Shown here: one piece after another, positions 26,580 to 35,528 of the stretch
How the letters are laid out: each line of letters begins with the position of its first letter
Numbering within the stretch: position 1 is the stretch's first letter
Translations under genes and position numbers: made by a program
From: Bryobacterales bacterium
GTDB taxonomy: Bacteria; Acidobacteriota; Terriglobia; Bryobacterales; Bryobacteraceae
Reading direction: 5' to 3'
DNA length: 64,000 nucleotides
Assembly (NCBI GenBank): GCA_020846745.1
Contig: JADLDI010000015.1
Location: 1-64,000 of the forward strand
The notes under the pieces: model-generated
What the model saw: only the letters and a program-made list of their open reading frames with translations
Database searches by the model: none
What the model was told of the DNA's origin: nothing

Positions 26580-27563
26580 ATGCATACACTTATCAAGGCT
26601 CTTGTACTCGTCCTCACTGCCTGCTGTTCTAGTCTGGCTCAGTACACCGCACCAGCCGTGATCACCTCCAGCTATCCTCTGGTGCAGCCCTTCAATGTTG
26701 CCCCCGGCCAGTTGGTCACGCTCGTGGTGCACTTGGAATTCCCTCACGGGATCTGGAGTACGATCAGAGTGCCCGCTGGAGCCAACCTGCCAACCTCGCT
26801 CGGCGGAGTAAGTGGGGGTTACAGCCAGTTGGGGATTTCGACTGGGCTCACGGGTTTTTTGGAAGTCCGCCCTTATTGGGGCCTTTGTCCCCCTGTCGCT
26901 CATGGCTCGTGTACCAACTTAGCTGCTGTTACCATTCAAATACCGTTCGAGGCTGTACCCGGCAGTCCGACCGGCGCCGGTGTTCCTTACGGCAGCATTG
27001 GCCTGGCGTTGCAGGAAAAGCAGGGTCCGGGGGTCGACGTTGGGACTGTTCCCAACCAGCCGCATCTCTTGACTACCTGCGACGCCTTTCTGCTTGATTC
27101 CTTTCCGGCGCCAGTGGTTGGAGCCGGTCTCCCCTGTCCTTCAGTCGTCGCTCATGCGGACGGCTCACTCCTCTCCGCGCAGAACCCCGCGCGGCCGGGT
27201 GAAGTAGTCGTCGCCTACGCTGTCGGGCTCGGCCAAACCGATCCCCCGCTACAAACCGGAAAAATCGTTACCGCGCCGGCCCGCACTCTGGCCACTTTCG
27301 GGCTGGACTTTAATTATCACCCTAATGCGCTCGCCTCGAAACCGCTCGCAAATGCGCCGCCGCCGCTCTATTCCGGGGCAACGCCGGGCTTCGTCGGCTT
27401 GTACCAGATCAACTTCGAGGTGCCGCCGCCCCCGCCCGGAACACCACCCTGCGTTGAGCCGAAGAGAGCTGATGAGAACGTCGTTTACTCGAATCTCACG
27501 GTCAGCGTTGGCGGCGCATATTCTTTCGACGGCGCCCGATTGTGCGTTGCTGTGAATCCCTAA
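26580..27563 (+). CDS. Secreted protein with Solibacter-type C-terminal (TIGR03437-like) domain
   Basis: 327 residues from ATG 26580, with GGAG five bases upstream; an in-frame extension to 26349 lies inside the preceding gene and is rejected. The signal peptide is MHTLIKALVLVLTACCSSLA. The C-terminal ~130 residues (NPARPGEVVVAYAVGLGQTD, PPPLYSGATPGFVGLYQINF, SNLTVSVGG) follow the pattern of the domain abundant in Candidatus Solibacter secreted proteins. Its biochemical role is unknown. It begins 14 bp after the beta-helix gene, so the two probably share an mRNA. Confidence 0.8.
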   Translation: MHTLIKALVLVLTACCSSLAQYTAPAVITSSYPLVQPFNVAPGQLVTLVVHLEFPHGIWSTIRVPAGANLPTSLGGVSGGYSQLGISTGLTGFLEVRPYWGLCPPVAHGSCTNLAAVTIQIPFEAVPGSPTGAGVPYGSIGLALQEKQGPGVDVGTVPNQPHLLTTCDAFLLDSFPAPVVGAGLPCPSVVAHADGSLLSAQNPARPGEVVVAYAVGLGQTDPPLQTGKIVTAPARTLATFGLDFNYHPNALASKPLANAPPPLYSGATPGFVGLYQINFEVPPPPPGTPPCVEPKRADENVVYSNLTVSVGGAYSFDGARLCVAVNP

Positions 27564-27580
27564 AGCTTTGGAGGTTTGCT

Positions 27581-28030
27581 ATGCGTTGCGTTGTGCCGTT
27601 TCTATTGTTTGCCTCGGCCGTCTGTCTCGGACAGCAGACGCCATCAGTACCGGGCGAGCAGCCTTACCTTCGCTTTATTCTCTTGAACATTGCCAGCTTG
27701 GACCACGATCGTGAGGCGATCAAAGCCTTTGAAGGGCAGCTCGTGAAGCAGTTCGGTCTTAGTGCCCAGGAGTCCGCGCTGCTGCATGCCGCGGGCGAAT
27801 CCCTGCGGCCCCTGTTGGAGCTGAACCGGCGGGCAGGACTTGCTGTCGCGGCCGGCAAGCGCGGGCTCTCCCCGAGTGATGTTGCCACCCTGCGCGACAT
27901 CGCTACTCAACGTGAGCTGAGGATCTCGAACTTGGCAAACCAAATCTTGAACGATGTCCGCCCCGCGACCGCCGCTCGCCTGGCCACCGCAAGCAGGATC
28001 GTGGCCTCGCCCAGCGTCCCAAAGAAGTGA
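27581..28030 (+). CDS. Small secreted alpha-helical protein
   Basis: 149 residues from ATG 27581, with GGAGG six bases upstream, one of the best ribosome sites in the window. The signal peptide is MRCVVPFLLFASAVCLGQ. The rest is predicted helical and rich in Leu/Ala/Arg (FEGQLVKQFGLSAQESALLH, LATASRIVASPS). No family was recognised. It sits 17 bp after the TIGR03437-like gene and overlaps the next small gene (GTGA), so it belongs to the same secreted-protein operon. Confidence 0.75.
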   Translation: MRCVVPFLLFASAVCLGQQTPSVPGEQPYLRFILLNIASLDHDREAIKAFEGQLVKQFGLSAQESALLHAAGESLRPLLELNRRAGLAVAAGKRGLSPSDVATLRDIATQRELRISNLANQILNDVRPATAARLATASRIVASPSVPKK

Positions 28031-28338
28031 TCAGGATGACCACCTCAGCCCTGACAGACGAAAGGAAAGACTCCCTGGGGCTCACTTGCTTATTGGAGTT
28101 AGAACACCGACTCTTACCTTCTGCCCCGCTATCCTCGCGGCGCAAGGCATTTCGGGGAGGTGCGAGCAAGGTGGTAATTCCGTTCGATAAAGCCGTTACG
28201 CTTGAGATTGCCAGTTCATTCTTCAAACTTGCGGTTAACGATTCGGTCCTTTCCAAGCCGGGAATCACCGTCCCGCTCACCATTCGCCCCGGTCAAAAAC
28301 CACCTACTATCAACGTATCGGTGGCGGGGAGAAACTAG
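28027..28338 (+). CDS. Small hypothetical protein in operon
   Basis: 103 residues if started at GTG 28027 (GTGA overlap with the previous stop), or 100 from ATG 28036. It ends one base before the next start. The C-terminal part (VVIPFDKAVTLEIASSFFKL, PGITVPLTIRPGQ) reads like beta-strand sequence. There is no signal peptide, unlike its neighbours, and no family was recognised. It is supported mainly by position and spacing, so it could still be a chance frame. Confidence 0.45.
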   Translation: MIRMTTSALTDERKDSLGLTCLLELEHRLLPSAPLSSRRKAFRGGASKVVIPFDKAVTLEIASSFFKLAVNDSVLSKPGITVPLTIRPGQKPPTINVSVAGRN

Positions 28339-28339
28339 G

Positions 28340-29557
28340 ATGCTCGCCAAAACACGCCGGGCGGCACTCCGGCTCATCGCAGTGCTTGTTTGCAGTACGC
28401 TAACTGCGTCCCTAGCAATAGCGCAGTGGGTCAGCGTGTCCCCCGAATTGATTGCCTTCTCATCCACTGCGTACACTCCGCTCGACCCGGAATCGCCACC
28501 TTCCCGCTTTGTTGGGCTTCGCCCTAGCCCCTTCGGTGTCGAAAGCGTTCCCTTCCGGTTTAAGGCTATCGAGCCGCAGGACCTCCCCACGGGCAAGGCC
28601 ACAAACTTCGTCCTCGTAAGTCCCTCCGCCGGGATTACCACGGCACGAACGCAATATACGACGATCATATCGCTCAATCGCAAAGTAGTCCCATACATGC
28701 TGCCTGGCTATTATGAGTTGTATGTTCTCATCGAAAACCCCGAGCGTCCGGACCTTGGTGCGGGTAGAGTCCGGGTCCAACTTAGTCTCCAATCCCCCGG
28801 CCCACCCGAACTTACCTTCGTCCTAAACGCCGCTTCTATGCAGCCCGTCGTCTCCCCCGGCCAACTCGTCACTATTCGCGGCGCCCATTTGAGCAGTCCG
28901 CCAGTCACCACGGAAGCCGACAGCGCCGGCCTGTTCCCGAAAACCGTCAGCGATACGCGCGTCACCTTCAACGGTACCCCCGCTCCGTTGCTCTATGTCA
29001 GCAACAACCAGATCAACTGCGTCGCTCCGTATTCACTCACGGGCGCCCAAGCCCAAGTCGTAGTCGACCGCCTCCGCTATTCCGGCCTCATTGAGTCCTC
29101 CAACACAATCGCCGTTCCCGTTCAGACCACCTCCCCCGCCATCTTCACCGCGGACCAAACCGGTACCGGACCCGGCGCTATTCTCAATACCGGCGCGGGT
29201 ACCGGTTACAACGATCAAGCAAATCCCGCCCCCGCCGGCACCGCCATCACCTTCTATGCCACCGGCGCCGGCGCATGGAACGTAGCCTATCCTGACGGCG
29301 CATTGGTCATCGCCCCACGCCTTGGCCTTGCCCCTCCAAATCCGGAATTCCTAGCCCCGGCCGCTTCGGTGTCCGTCACCATCGGCGACCTTCCGGCCAC
29401 AGTGTTATCCGCCGCCGCCCAACCCATGCGCGTCTCCGGCATGCTTCAAGTCACCGCCCAAATTCCACCAGGCCTCGCCCCTGGCGCTCAGCCGCTGGTA
29501 CTCAAGATCGGCGAAAGCGGCAATGCGGCGCAGAAGGTTACGGTGTGGGTTCGTTAA
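28340..29557 (+). CDS. Secreted protein with TIGR03437-like C-terminal domain
   Basis: 405 residues from ATG 28340 (MLAKTRRAALRLIAVLVC); a 46-codon in-frame extension overlaps the preceding frame and is rejected. The signal peptide ends near SLAIA. Residues ~165-405 match the Solibacter C-terminal domain: FVLNAASMQPVVSPGQLVTI, NGTPAPLLYVSNNQINCVAP, TSPAIFTADQTGTGPGAILN, FYATGAGA and the closing AQKVTVWV. These proteins are exported; no activity is known. It is the last gene of the plus-strand secreted-protein run, convergent with rpsA. Confidence 0.85.
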   Translation: MLAKTRRAALRLIAVLVCSTLTASLAIAQWVSVSPELIAFSSTAYTPLDPESPPSRFVGLRPSPFGVESVPFRFKAIEPQDLPTGKATNFVLVSPSAGITTARTQYTTIISLNRKVVPYMLPGYYELYVLIENPERPDLGAGRVRVQLSLQSPGPPELTFVLNAASMQPVVSPGQLVTIRGAHLSSPPVTTEADSAGLFPKTVSDTRVTFNGTPAPLLYVSNNQINCVAPYSLTGAQAQVVVDRLRYSGLIESSNTIAVPVQTTSPAIFTADQTGTGPGAILNTGAGTGYNDQANPAPAGTAITFYATGAGAWNVAYPDGALVIAPRLGLAPPNPEFLAPAASVSVTIGDLPATVLSAAAQPMRVSGMLQVTAQIPPGLAPGAQPLVLKIGESGNAAQKVTVWVR

Positions 29558-29594
29558 CCAACCACTTCTGAAGAGGCCGACCGGGAGGCCGGGC

Positions 29595-29614
29595 GGCGAA
29601 CGGGGACGTTCGCC
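29595..29614. terminator. Possible terminator hairpin between convergent genes
   Basis: GGCGAAC (29595-29601) and GTTCGCC (29608-29614) form a 7-bp stem around GGGGAC. It lies between the convergent ends at 29557 and 29644. There is no T-run, so confidence is limited. Confidence 0.35.
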
Positions 29615-29643
29615 CCATACGGAGGTTCGCCGTACCGCTGGGA

Positions 29644-31386
29644 TTATTCGGGAAGTTCGAGGTCGATGCGCTTGGCGCCGGCGTCTAGCGCCGAAATTTT
29701 GAAGGTGCGGACCTGGCCGGGGCCGAGGCCTTCAGGGCCGGCCGAAGCTGCCGACGTGGCGCCGCCTTGTTTCCATTTGGCGGCCAGCATAGCGGACAGG
29801 GAACCGAGGTCGACGGTGGCGGGACGCTCGGCGACGCCCTTCTTCTCGGCTGCCGCTGGTTTCGGCACGCGGCAGTATCCCGTGACACCTTCTCCGAGTT
29901 CGACCTTAGCGCGGTCTTCGCGAAGCTCGACTACGCGGCCGGTAACGACGTCGCCGAGGTTATGTTCGGCGATGTAGCTATCGGCTGAGGTGGGCTCGAG
30001 TTGCTTCATGCCGAGGCGGACGCGGCGGCGTTCCTGGTCGAGTTCCAACACCTGGGCTTTTACGGTTTGGCCGACGGCTACGGCTTCCTTGGGATGCTGG
30101 AGGCGCTTGCCGGCGACTAAGTCGCCGACATGGATCATGCCTTCGATGCCATCGCCCAAGTCGACGAAGGCGCCGAAGTTGGCGAGCGAAGTGATAGGCG
30201 CTTCGACGATGGCGCCGATGGGATATTTCTTTTTGGCATCGTCCCACGGGTCGCCTAAGGCCTGCTTCAAACCTAAGGAGATCCGCTTTTCGGCGGCGTT
30301 GATGCCAAGCACAATTACGTCGACCAATTCACCGGGCTTGACGATGTCGGCGGGGCGCTTCTGTTTCTTCGACCACGACATTTCAGAGACGTGGATCAGG
30401 CCTTCGACACCCGGCTGGATTTCAACAAAAGCGCCGAAATCCGTAGTGCGCGAAACCTTGCCTTTAATGCGCTGGCCCTGGGCGAGGCTTTCGACAGCCA
30501 TGGCGAACGGGTCGGGCATGAGCTGCTTCATGCCTAACGAGATCTTGCGTGTTTGGGCGTTGATTTTGAGGATCTTGACCTGGATGCGATCGCCGGGCCG
30601 GACGATATCCTGCGGCTTGGCGTTGCGCACATAAGACATTTCGGCAACGTGCAGAAGGCCATCGACACCGCCGAGGTCGACAAACGCGCCGAACTCGGTC
30701 AGGGAACGGACGGTGCCTTCGACCACGGCGCCTTCCTTTAGCGAACCGAAGGCCTGCTCGCGAACCGCGGCGGCACGCTCTTCGAGAACGCCACGGCGGT
30801 CGACTACGGCATCGGCCTGATCGCCATCGCGATCGATTTCGAGCTTGGTGATGCGGCATTCGATCTGCTGGCCGACCAACTTATCCATGTCGGCCTGTTC
30901 GCGAGCGCCGGAACGCGAGGCGGGCATGAAAGCCGGGATGCCGATGTCGACGCGGAAGCCGCCCTTTACCTGCTCGGTGACGGTGCCGCTGACGACCGCT
31001 TTATTCGCAAACGCTTCTTCGAAGCTGGTGAAGTCGGTGGGGACGAATACCTTGTAGATGGACAGGCGAGTGGCGCCGGAATCGGTACGTCCCGCAATGG
31101 TGACACGCACATGGTCGCCCGGCTTCAGGTTCCTGGCCTGTTCGGGTGGCAGGACGCCTTCGCGTTTGCGCCCGATGTCGACGAAAACGCCGTCGTCGGT
31201 GACGGAAACAACCACTCCATCTATCGTTTGCGCTTGGACACCGGGCGCATCGCCCTTGTGTTCCTGCTCAAACTGGGTCAGGATGTCGCCGAAAGAAGGC
31301 TCGTTGGTTTGTGCGTTAGTGGGTTCGTCTTCGGCAGCCACAGAAGCGGAGGCAGGCGAGGACTCAGGGGTGTACAGATTGTCCAT
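29644..31386 (-). CDS. rpsA: 30S ribosomal protein S1
   Basis: 580 residues with six S1/OB modules, roughly at 51-115, 130-190, 207-275, 292-362, 378-447 and 462-530. Modules 3-5 carry the conserved GAFVDLGG.(D/E)G(L/M)(L/I)HV and RKISLGMKQL patterns. S1 binds mRNA leaders and helps the 30S subunit start translation. The acidic N-terminal ~45 residues and the Ala/Gly/Lys-rich stretch near 530 are linkers. Length is in the usual S1 range (about 550-600). The last module is more diverged (ELREDRAKVELGEGVTGYCR). Confidence 0.93.
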   Translation of the reverse strand: MDNLYTPESSPASASVAAEDEPTNAQTNEPSFGDILTQFEQEHKGDAPGVQAQTIDGVVVSVTDDGVFVDIGRKREGVLPPEQARNLKPGDHVRVTIAGRTDSGATRLSIYKVFVPTDFTSFEEAFANKAVVSGTVTEQVKGGFRVDIGIPAFMPASRSGAREQADMDKLVGQQIECRITKLEIDRDGDQADAVVDRRGVLEERAAAVREQAFGSLKEGAVVEGTVRSLTEFGAFVDLGGVDGLLHVAEMSYVRNAKPQDIVRPGDRIQVKILKINAQTRKISLGMKQLMPDPFAMAVESLAQGQRIKGKVSRTTDFGAFVEIQPGVEGLIHVSEMSWSKKQKRPADIVKPGELVDVIVLGINAAEKRISLGLKQALGDPWDDAKKKYPIGAIVEAPITSLANFGAFVDLGDGIEGMIHVGDLVAGKRLQHPKEAVAVGQTVKAQVLELDQERRRVRLGMKQLEPTSADSYIAEHNLGDVVTGRVVELREDRAKVELGEGVTGYCRVPKPAAAEKKGVAERPATVDLGSLSAMLAAKWKQGGATSAASAGPEGLGPGQVRTFKISALDAGAKRIDLELPE

Positions 31387-31462
31387 GGAAAAAACCGCGG
31401 TTCACCCTATTTTGGCATACCCAAACCGGCGCCAAGAATGGTCGGATGATCGCGCGGGCACT

Positions 31463-32710
31463 TTAAGCGCGTACGTTTTGTAAAAAGAATCGCCGAAGGC
31501 ACCGCACGGCCACGATCTCGTCGCCGTCTTTCATGGAGCGGGTTTGCAGAACGCCGCCTTCATCGTCGTCGTAGTACATGAGGCGCGGTTCGCCGTTGTA
31601 GAGGCCGGTGGCAGCCTGCTTGCCGGTGAGGGGGATTTTGTTGCGGTCCCAGTCGATGCGGACTTCGCCGAAACCCTGCTTGTTGAGGCGGTAGGCGGCG
31701 GTGAAGCCGGGGATGTCCTGAAGTTGCGCAGCCATGTACTGGGCTTTGCGGTTCCATGAGTCGAAGACCTGGTCGTGGTCGAGCGAGACGTAGCGTTCGA
31801 GAGCGACCAACAGGCCGACGATCTCTTCCTTACCGACCTTCATGCCACGGCCGATGTTGGCGTTGGGAGAGGAATGGATCAGCGCGGCTTCAATCAGATC
31901 GCGGCGGCCGGCGAGGAGACCCGAAGACTGAGGGCCGAGAATGCCTTTGCCGCCGGAAATGACGGTCAGGTCCGCGCCCATGGTGGTGTATTGGGTGAGC
32001 TTGGAGGCAGGCGGCAACTCCGAGGCAGCATCGACGAGCACGGGCACGCCGCTCTTGTTGCCCAGCTCAATGTATTCCTTGACGGTCATGACGCCGGGCC
32101 GCGGATTCTGCTCGGTTGAGGCCAGGGCGGCGAGCATCGCGGTCCGTTCGTTGATGGCGGCGGCCATCTGTTCCTTGGTTTCGAACTCGCGGATGGTGGC
32201 TCCGGCCGCGCGATACGCACGGTCGTATAAGATGCGGTGCGCCTTTTGGATGAATACTTCGCGCTTAGGCCAGGTGGGATGGGGCAGGGCCTCGATCTTG
32301 GCGGGATCTTTGCCGGTGAGGCACGCGGCGGCGCCGAGTAACATCGCAGAGAACGAGCCGCAGGAAACCACCGCGGCTTCAGCCTTCATGATCTTGGCGA
32401 TGCGGGCGCCGGCGGCCTTGTGGAGTTCGATCATGTCGATGAAACAGTCGTTCGCCTCTTCCATCGCGCGCAGCACTTCCGGGGGCATGAGCGATCCGCC
32501 GAAAGCGGTCGTGTGGCCGCGGCAGGGCACGATCGGCCGCAAGCCCAGCATCCGCGTATAGACGCTCGATTCGTACATTTGCGCCCGCGCCGCGGCGGCG
32601 GGTGTGGAGAGTGCAGAAACGGCGGCGCCCGCGACGGCGGAGGAGAACAACTCGCGGCGGCTTGAGCGGCGGCGGCGAGCGAAATCGATCAGTTTGGCGG
32701 CGATGTTCAT
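31463..32710 (-). CDS. SelA-like PLP-dependent enzyme with a Tat-type signal
   Basis: 415 residues. The fold-type I PLP core resembles the SelA/DgaE-like group: GRHTTAFGGSLMPPEV-like start, AAVVSCGSFSAMLLGAAACL, VPVLVDAASELPP, and ISGGKGILGPQSSGLLAGR, where the Lys would bind PLP. The first ~40 residues (RRRRSSRRELFSSAVAGAAV, then an Ala-rich segment) look like a twin-arginine export signal. That fits a cofactor-containing enzyme folded before export. The reaction is unknown (ammonia-lyase or racemase-like are options). It lies 76 bp upstream of rpsA on the same strand. Confidence 0.75.
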   Translation of the reverse strand: MNIAAKLIDFARRRRSSRRELFSSAVAGAAVSALSTPAAAARAQMYESSVYTRMLGLRPIVPCRGHTTAFGGSLMPPEVLRAMEEANDCFIDMIELHKAAGARIAKIMKAEAAVVSCGSFSAMLLGAAACLTGKDPAKIEALPHPTWPKREVFIQKAHRILYDRAYRAAGATIREFETKEQMAAAINERTAMLAALASTEQNPRPGVMTVKEYIELGNKSGVPVLVDAASELPPASKLTQYTTMGADLTVISGGKGILGPQSSGLLAGRRDLIEAALIHSSPNANIGRGMKVGKEEIVGLLVALERYVSLDHDQVFDSWNRKAQYMAAQLQDIPGFTAAYRLNKQGFGEVRIDWDRNKIPLTGKQAATGLYNGEPRLMYYDDDEGGVLQTRSMKDGDEIVAVRCLRRFFLQNVRA

Positions 32711-32859
32711 GAGGGGTTCCGGATGGGGGCATTGTATATCAGAGCCAGGGTCACTGCGGGCAGGGCGTTACCGCCACGCCGGCGTTTCCGCTGCGCCGGC
32801 ATTACCGCCACGAGTGGCATTTTGCCGCGGCCGCGAGCGGTCAGATAAGCTGTTAGCAC

Positions 32860-35523
32860 ATGCAGAGTGCGCAGCGCTTCCTTCTTGTAGCGGTATTGTG
32901 CGCGCCCGGATGGGCGCAGTCGACAGTCGATTTCCAGCGCGACATCCGTCCCTTGCTCGCCAAGAAGTGCCTGGCGTGTCACGGTCCCGATGAGGGGTCG
33001 CGCCAGGCGAAATTGCGGCTCGACAGTTTTGAAGGCGCAACGGGAAAAGACGGCGGCTATCGTGGCATCGTGCCTGGCGACAGCGCAAAGAGCCGCATCT
33101 ACGCGCGAATCGTCGATCCCAAGCGTCCGATGCCTCCGGCGGGCGAGCGTCTCAACGCCGCTGAAGCCGACCTCATCAAGCGCTGGATCGACTCGGGCGC
33201 CGCCTACTCCAAGCACTGGGCGTTCGAAAAGCCGAAGCGGCCGGAACTGCCGACGATCAAGACGCAGAACTGGACCCGTAACCAAATCGATTATTTCGTG
33301 GTGGCGCGGCTCGAGAAGGAAGGGTTGAAGCCCGCGCCCGAAGCCGACCGGCACACGCTCGCGCGCCGCGCCGCGCTCGACCTTACCGGCGTGCCGCCGG
33401 CGCCGCAAGCGCTTAAGACGTTCCTTGATGACAGCTCGCCCGAGGCATACGAGAAGTTTGTCGATCGACTGCTCCAATCGCCGTCGTTCGGCGAACGGTG
33501 GGCGCGTGTCTGGCTCGACCTCGCACGCTATGCCGACACACAAGGCTATGAGAAAGACTCGAACCGGACGATCTGGCCGTATCGCGACTGGGTCATCCGC
33601 GCCTTTAACGACAACATGCCGTTTGACCAGTTCACCATCAAGCAACTGGCCGGCGACCTTCTGCCGAAGCCAGCGCAAGACGACCTGATCGCGACCGGCT
33701 TCCATCGCAACACGATGACCAACACCGAAGGCGGCACCGACGACGAGGAATTCCGCGATGCGGCGGTAAAGGATCGCGTGGCGGTCACGGGCCAGGTGTG
33801 GATGGGGCTGACCTGGGGATGCGCACAATGCCACTCGCATAAGTACGACCCGATTGCGCATAACGAGTTCTATCAGCTATACGCCTTTTACAATCAGACG
33901 GAAGATGCCGACAAACCGGAAGACACGCCCGTTCTGAAACTCGACGGCAAGCTGAGCACCCTGATCTTCAAGGAACTGCCGCCCGATAAGCGCCGTAAGA
34001 CCCACATTCAGAACCGGGGTAACTTCCTCGATCCCGGCGCGGTGGTTGAACCGAAAACTCCGGCCGCGTTCGGGCCGCTGCCGGAAACCGCGCCGTCGAA
34101 CCGCCTCGGGTTAGCGCAATGGCTGGTAAGTACGGACAACCCACTAACTGCCCGAGTTACGGCCAACCGCTTCTGGGCGCGGCTGTTTGGGCGCGGGATT
34201 GTCGAAACGGAAGAAGATTTCGGGACCCAAGGGAGCGGCGCCAGCCACCCCGAGTTGCTCGACTGGCTGGCCACCGAATTCATGCGTACGCACTGGGACA
34301 TGAAAGCGTTGCTTAAAACGATCGTGATGTCCGCCACTTACCGGCAGAGTTCCGAGGTAAGTCCCGCGCTGATGGAGAAAGATCCTTACAATCGCCTGCT
34401 CGCCCGTGGCGCGCGATTCCGGCTTGAAGCCGAAATTGTTCGCGACCAGGCGCTCGCCGTCAGCGGACTTCTATCCGCCAAGCAGTTCGGGCCGCCTGTT
34501 ATGCCCTGGCAGCCGGAAGGAATCTGGCAGGTGGTGTATAACTCCGACCAGTGGATCACCAGTTCCGGCGAAGACCGTTATCGCCGCGGTATCTACACCT
34601 TCCTGCGGCGCACGTCGCCTTACCCGTCGATGATTACATACGACGCACCGACAGGCGAGTTATGCACCATCCGCCGGGTGCGCACCAACACTCCGCTCCA
34701 GGCGCTGGCCACGCTCAACGATCCGGTATCGATGGAAGCCGCGCAGCACCTGGCTTTACGGGCATTGCAGGAATCGGAGAAAGCGCCCCAGGCGCGCGCC
34801 TCGAAGTTATTCGAGTTAGCATTATCGCGCCCCGCGCGGACGGAAGAAGTAAAGCGCGTACTCTCCTTACATGCCGAAACCAAGGCGGAACTCAAAAAGA
34901 AGCCCAAGGAAGTTCAGAAACTCCTACGCTACACAGAAACGCTCTACACAGCGGACCGTGAAGTAGTGCTGATCCGCGATGCTCGCGACAATCCACCCGA
35001 ATGGCGCTACACGACTACCGACCCCGGGGCTAACTGGACCGCGCCGCGCTTCGACGATTCTTCCTGGAAAAGCGGCAAGGGACAGTTCGGCTACTTCGAA
35101 AAGAAGAGCGACGGCCTACGCCTGGGCACCAATTGGGAAACCGACGACCTCTGGCTACGCCTCGAGTTCAATGTCCCCGCCGGCGAACTCGAAAAACCGA
35201 AGTTCGTGGTCCGTTGCCAGGGTTCGTTTGAAACCTTCCTTAACGGAGTTCAAGCCACCAACATCGGCCTGGAGCGCAACGGATACTACGACTACGCGAT
35301 CGACCCGGCAGCTTTCAAGACACTGAAGCCGGGCAAGAACGTGATAGCCGCCCGCGTGCGCCGGACCCGCGAGAAATCGGCGGGCCAGATTATGGACCTC
35401 GGCATGGCCGCCGCCCGCGCCATGGACTTAGGCAAACACCAGAAAGACGACCTCGACCGCGCCGCTTGGGTGGTTGTCGCGAACGCAGTGATGAACCTCG
35501 ACGAAATGCTGACGCGGAGATAA
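32860..35523 (+). CDS. Secreted PSCyt1-DUF1549-DUF1553 protein with an inserted beta-sandwich
   Basis: 887 residues. A signal peptide is followed by the haem c motif CLACH (37-41) within VDFQRDIRPLLAKKC. DUF1549 follows (NWTRNQIDYFVVARLE, LLQSPSFGERWARVWLD, FHRNTMTNTEGGT), then DUF1553 (NRLGLAQWLVSTDNPLTARV, NRFWARLFGRGIVETEEDFG). It lacks the LamG insert of the paralogue at 16317. A ~150-residue galactose-binding-like sandwich (NWTAPRFDDSSWKSGKGQFG, LWLRLEFNVP, FVVRCQGSFETFLNG) is instead spliced in near the end. The family's normal closing helix (AAWVVVANAVMNLDEMLTR) resumes after it. The partner DUF1501 gene follows 5 bp later. Confidence 0.9.
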   Translation: MQSAQRFLLVAVLCAPGWAQSTVDFQRDIRPLLAKKCLACHGPDEGSRQAKLRLDSFEGATGKDGGYRGIVPGDSAKSRIYARIVDPKRPMPPAGERLNAAEADLIKRWIDSGAAYSKHWAFEKPKRPELPTIKTQNWTRNQIDYFVVARLEKEGLKPAPEADRHTLARRAALDLTGVPPAPQALKTFLDDSSPEAYEKFVDRLLQSPSFGERWARVWLDLARYADTQGYEKDSNRTIWPYRDWVIRAFNDNMPFDQFTIKQLAGDLLPKPAQDDLIATGFHRNTMTNTEGGTDDEEFRDAAVKDRVAVTGQVWMGLTWGCAQCHSHKYDPIAHNEFYQLYAFYNQTEDADKPEDTPVLKLDGKLSTLIFKELPPDKRRKTHIQNRGNFLDPGAVVEPKTPAAFGPLPETAPSNRLGLAQWLVSTDNPLTARVTANRFWARLFGRGIVETEEDFGTQGSGASHPELLDWLATEFMRTHWDMKALLKTIVMSATYRQSSEVSPALMEKDPYNRLLARGARFRLEAEIVRDQALAVSGLLSAKQFGPPVMPWQPEGIWQVVYNSDQWITSSGEDRYRRGIYTFLRRTSPYPSMITYDAPTGELCTIRRVRTNTPLQALATLNDPVSMEAAQHLALRALQESEKAPQARASKLFELALSRPARTEEVKRVLSLHAETKAELKKKPKEVQKLLRYTETLYTADREVVLIRDARDNPPEWRYTTTDPGANWTAPRFDDSSWKSGKGQFGYFEKKSDGLRLGTNWETDDLWLRLEFNVPAGELEKPKFVVRCQGSFETFLNGVQATNIGLERNGYYDYAIDPAAFKTLKPGKNVIAARVRRTREKSAGQIMDLGMAAARAMDLGKHQKDDLDRAAWVVVANAVMNLDEMLTRR

Positions 35524-35528
35524 CTCAA

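Noticed and set aside
32707-33861. 384-codon minus-strand frame
   Set aside because: Antisense shadow of the PSCyt1/DUF1549 gene, whose haem motif and domains are clear on the plus strand.
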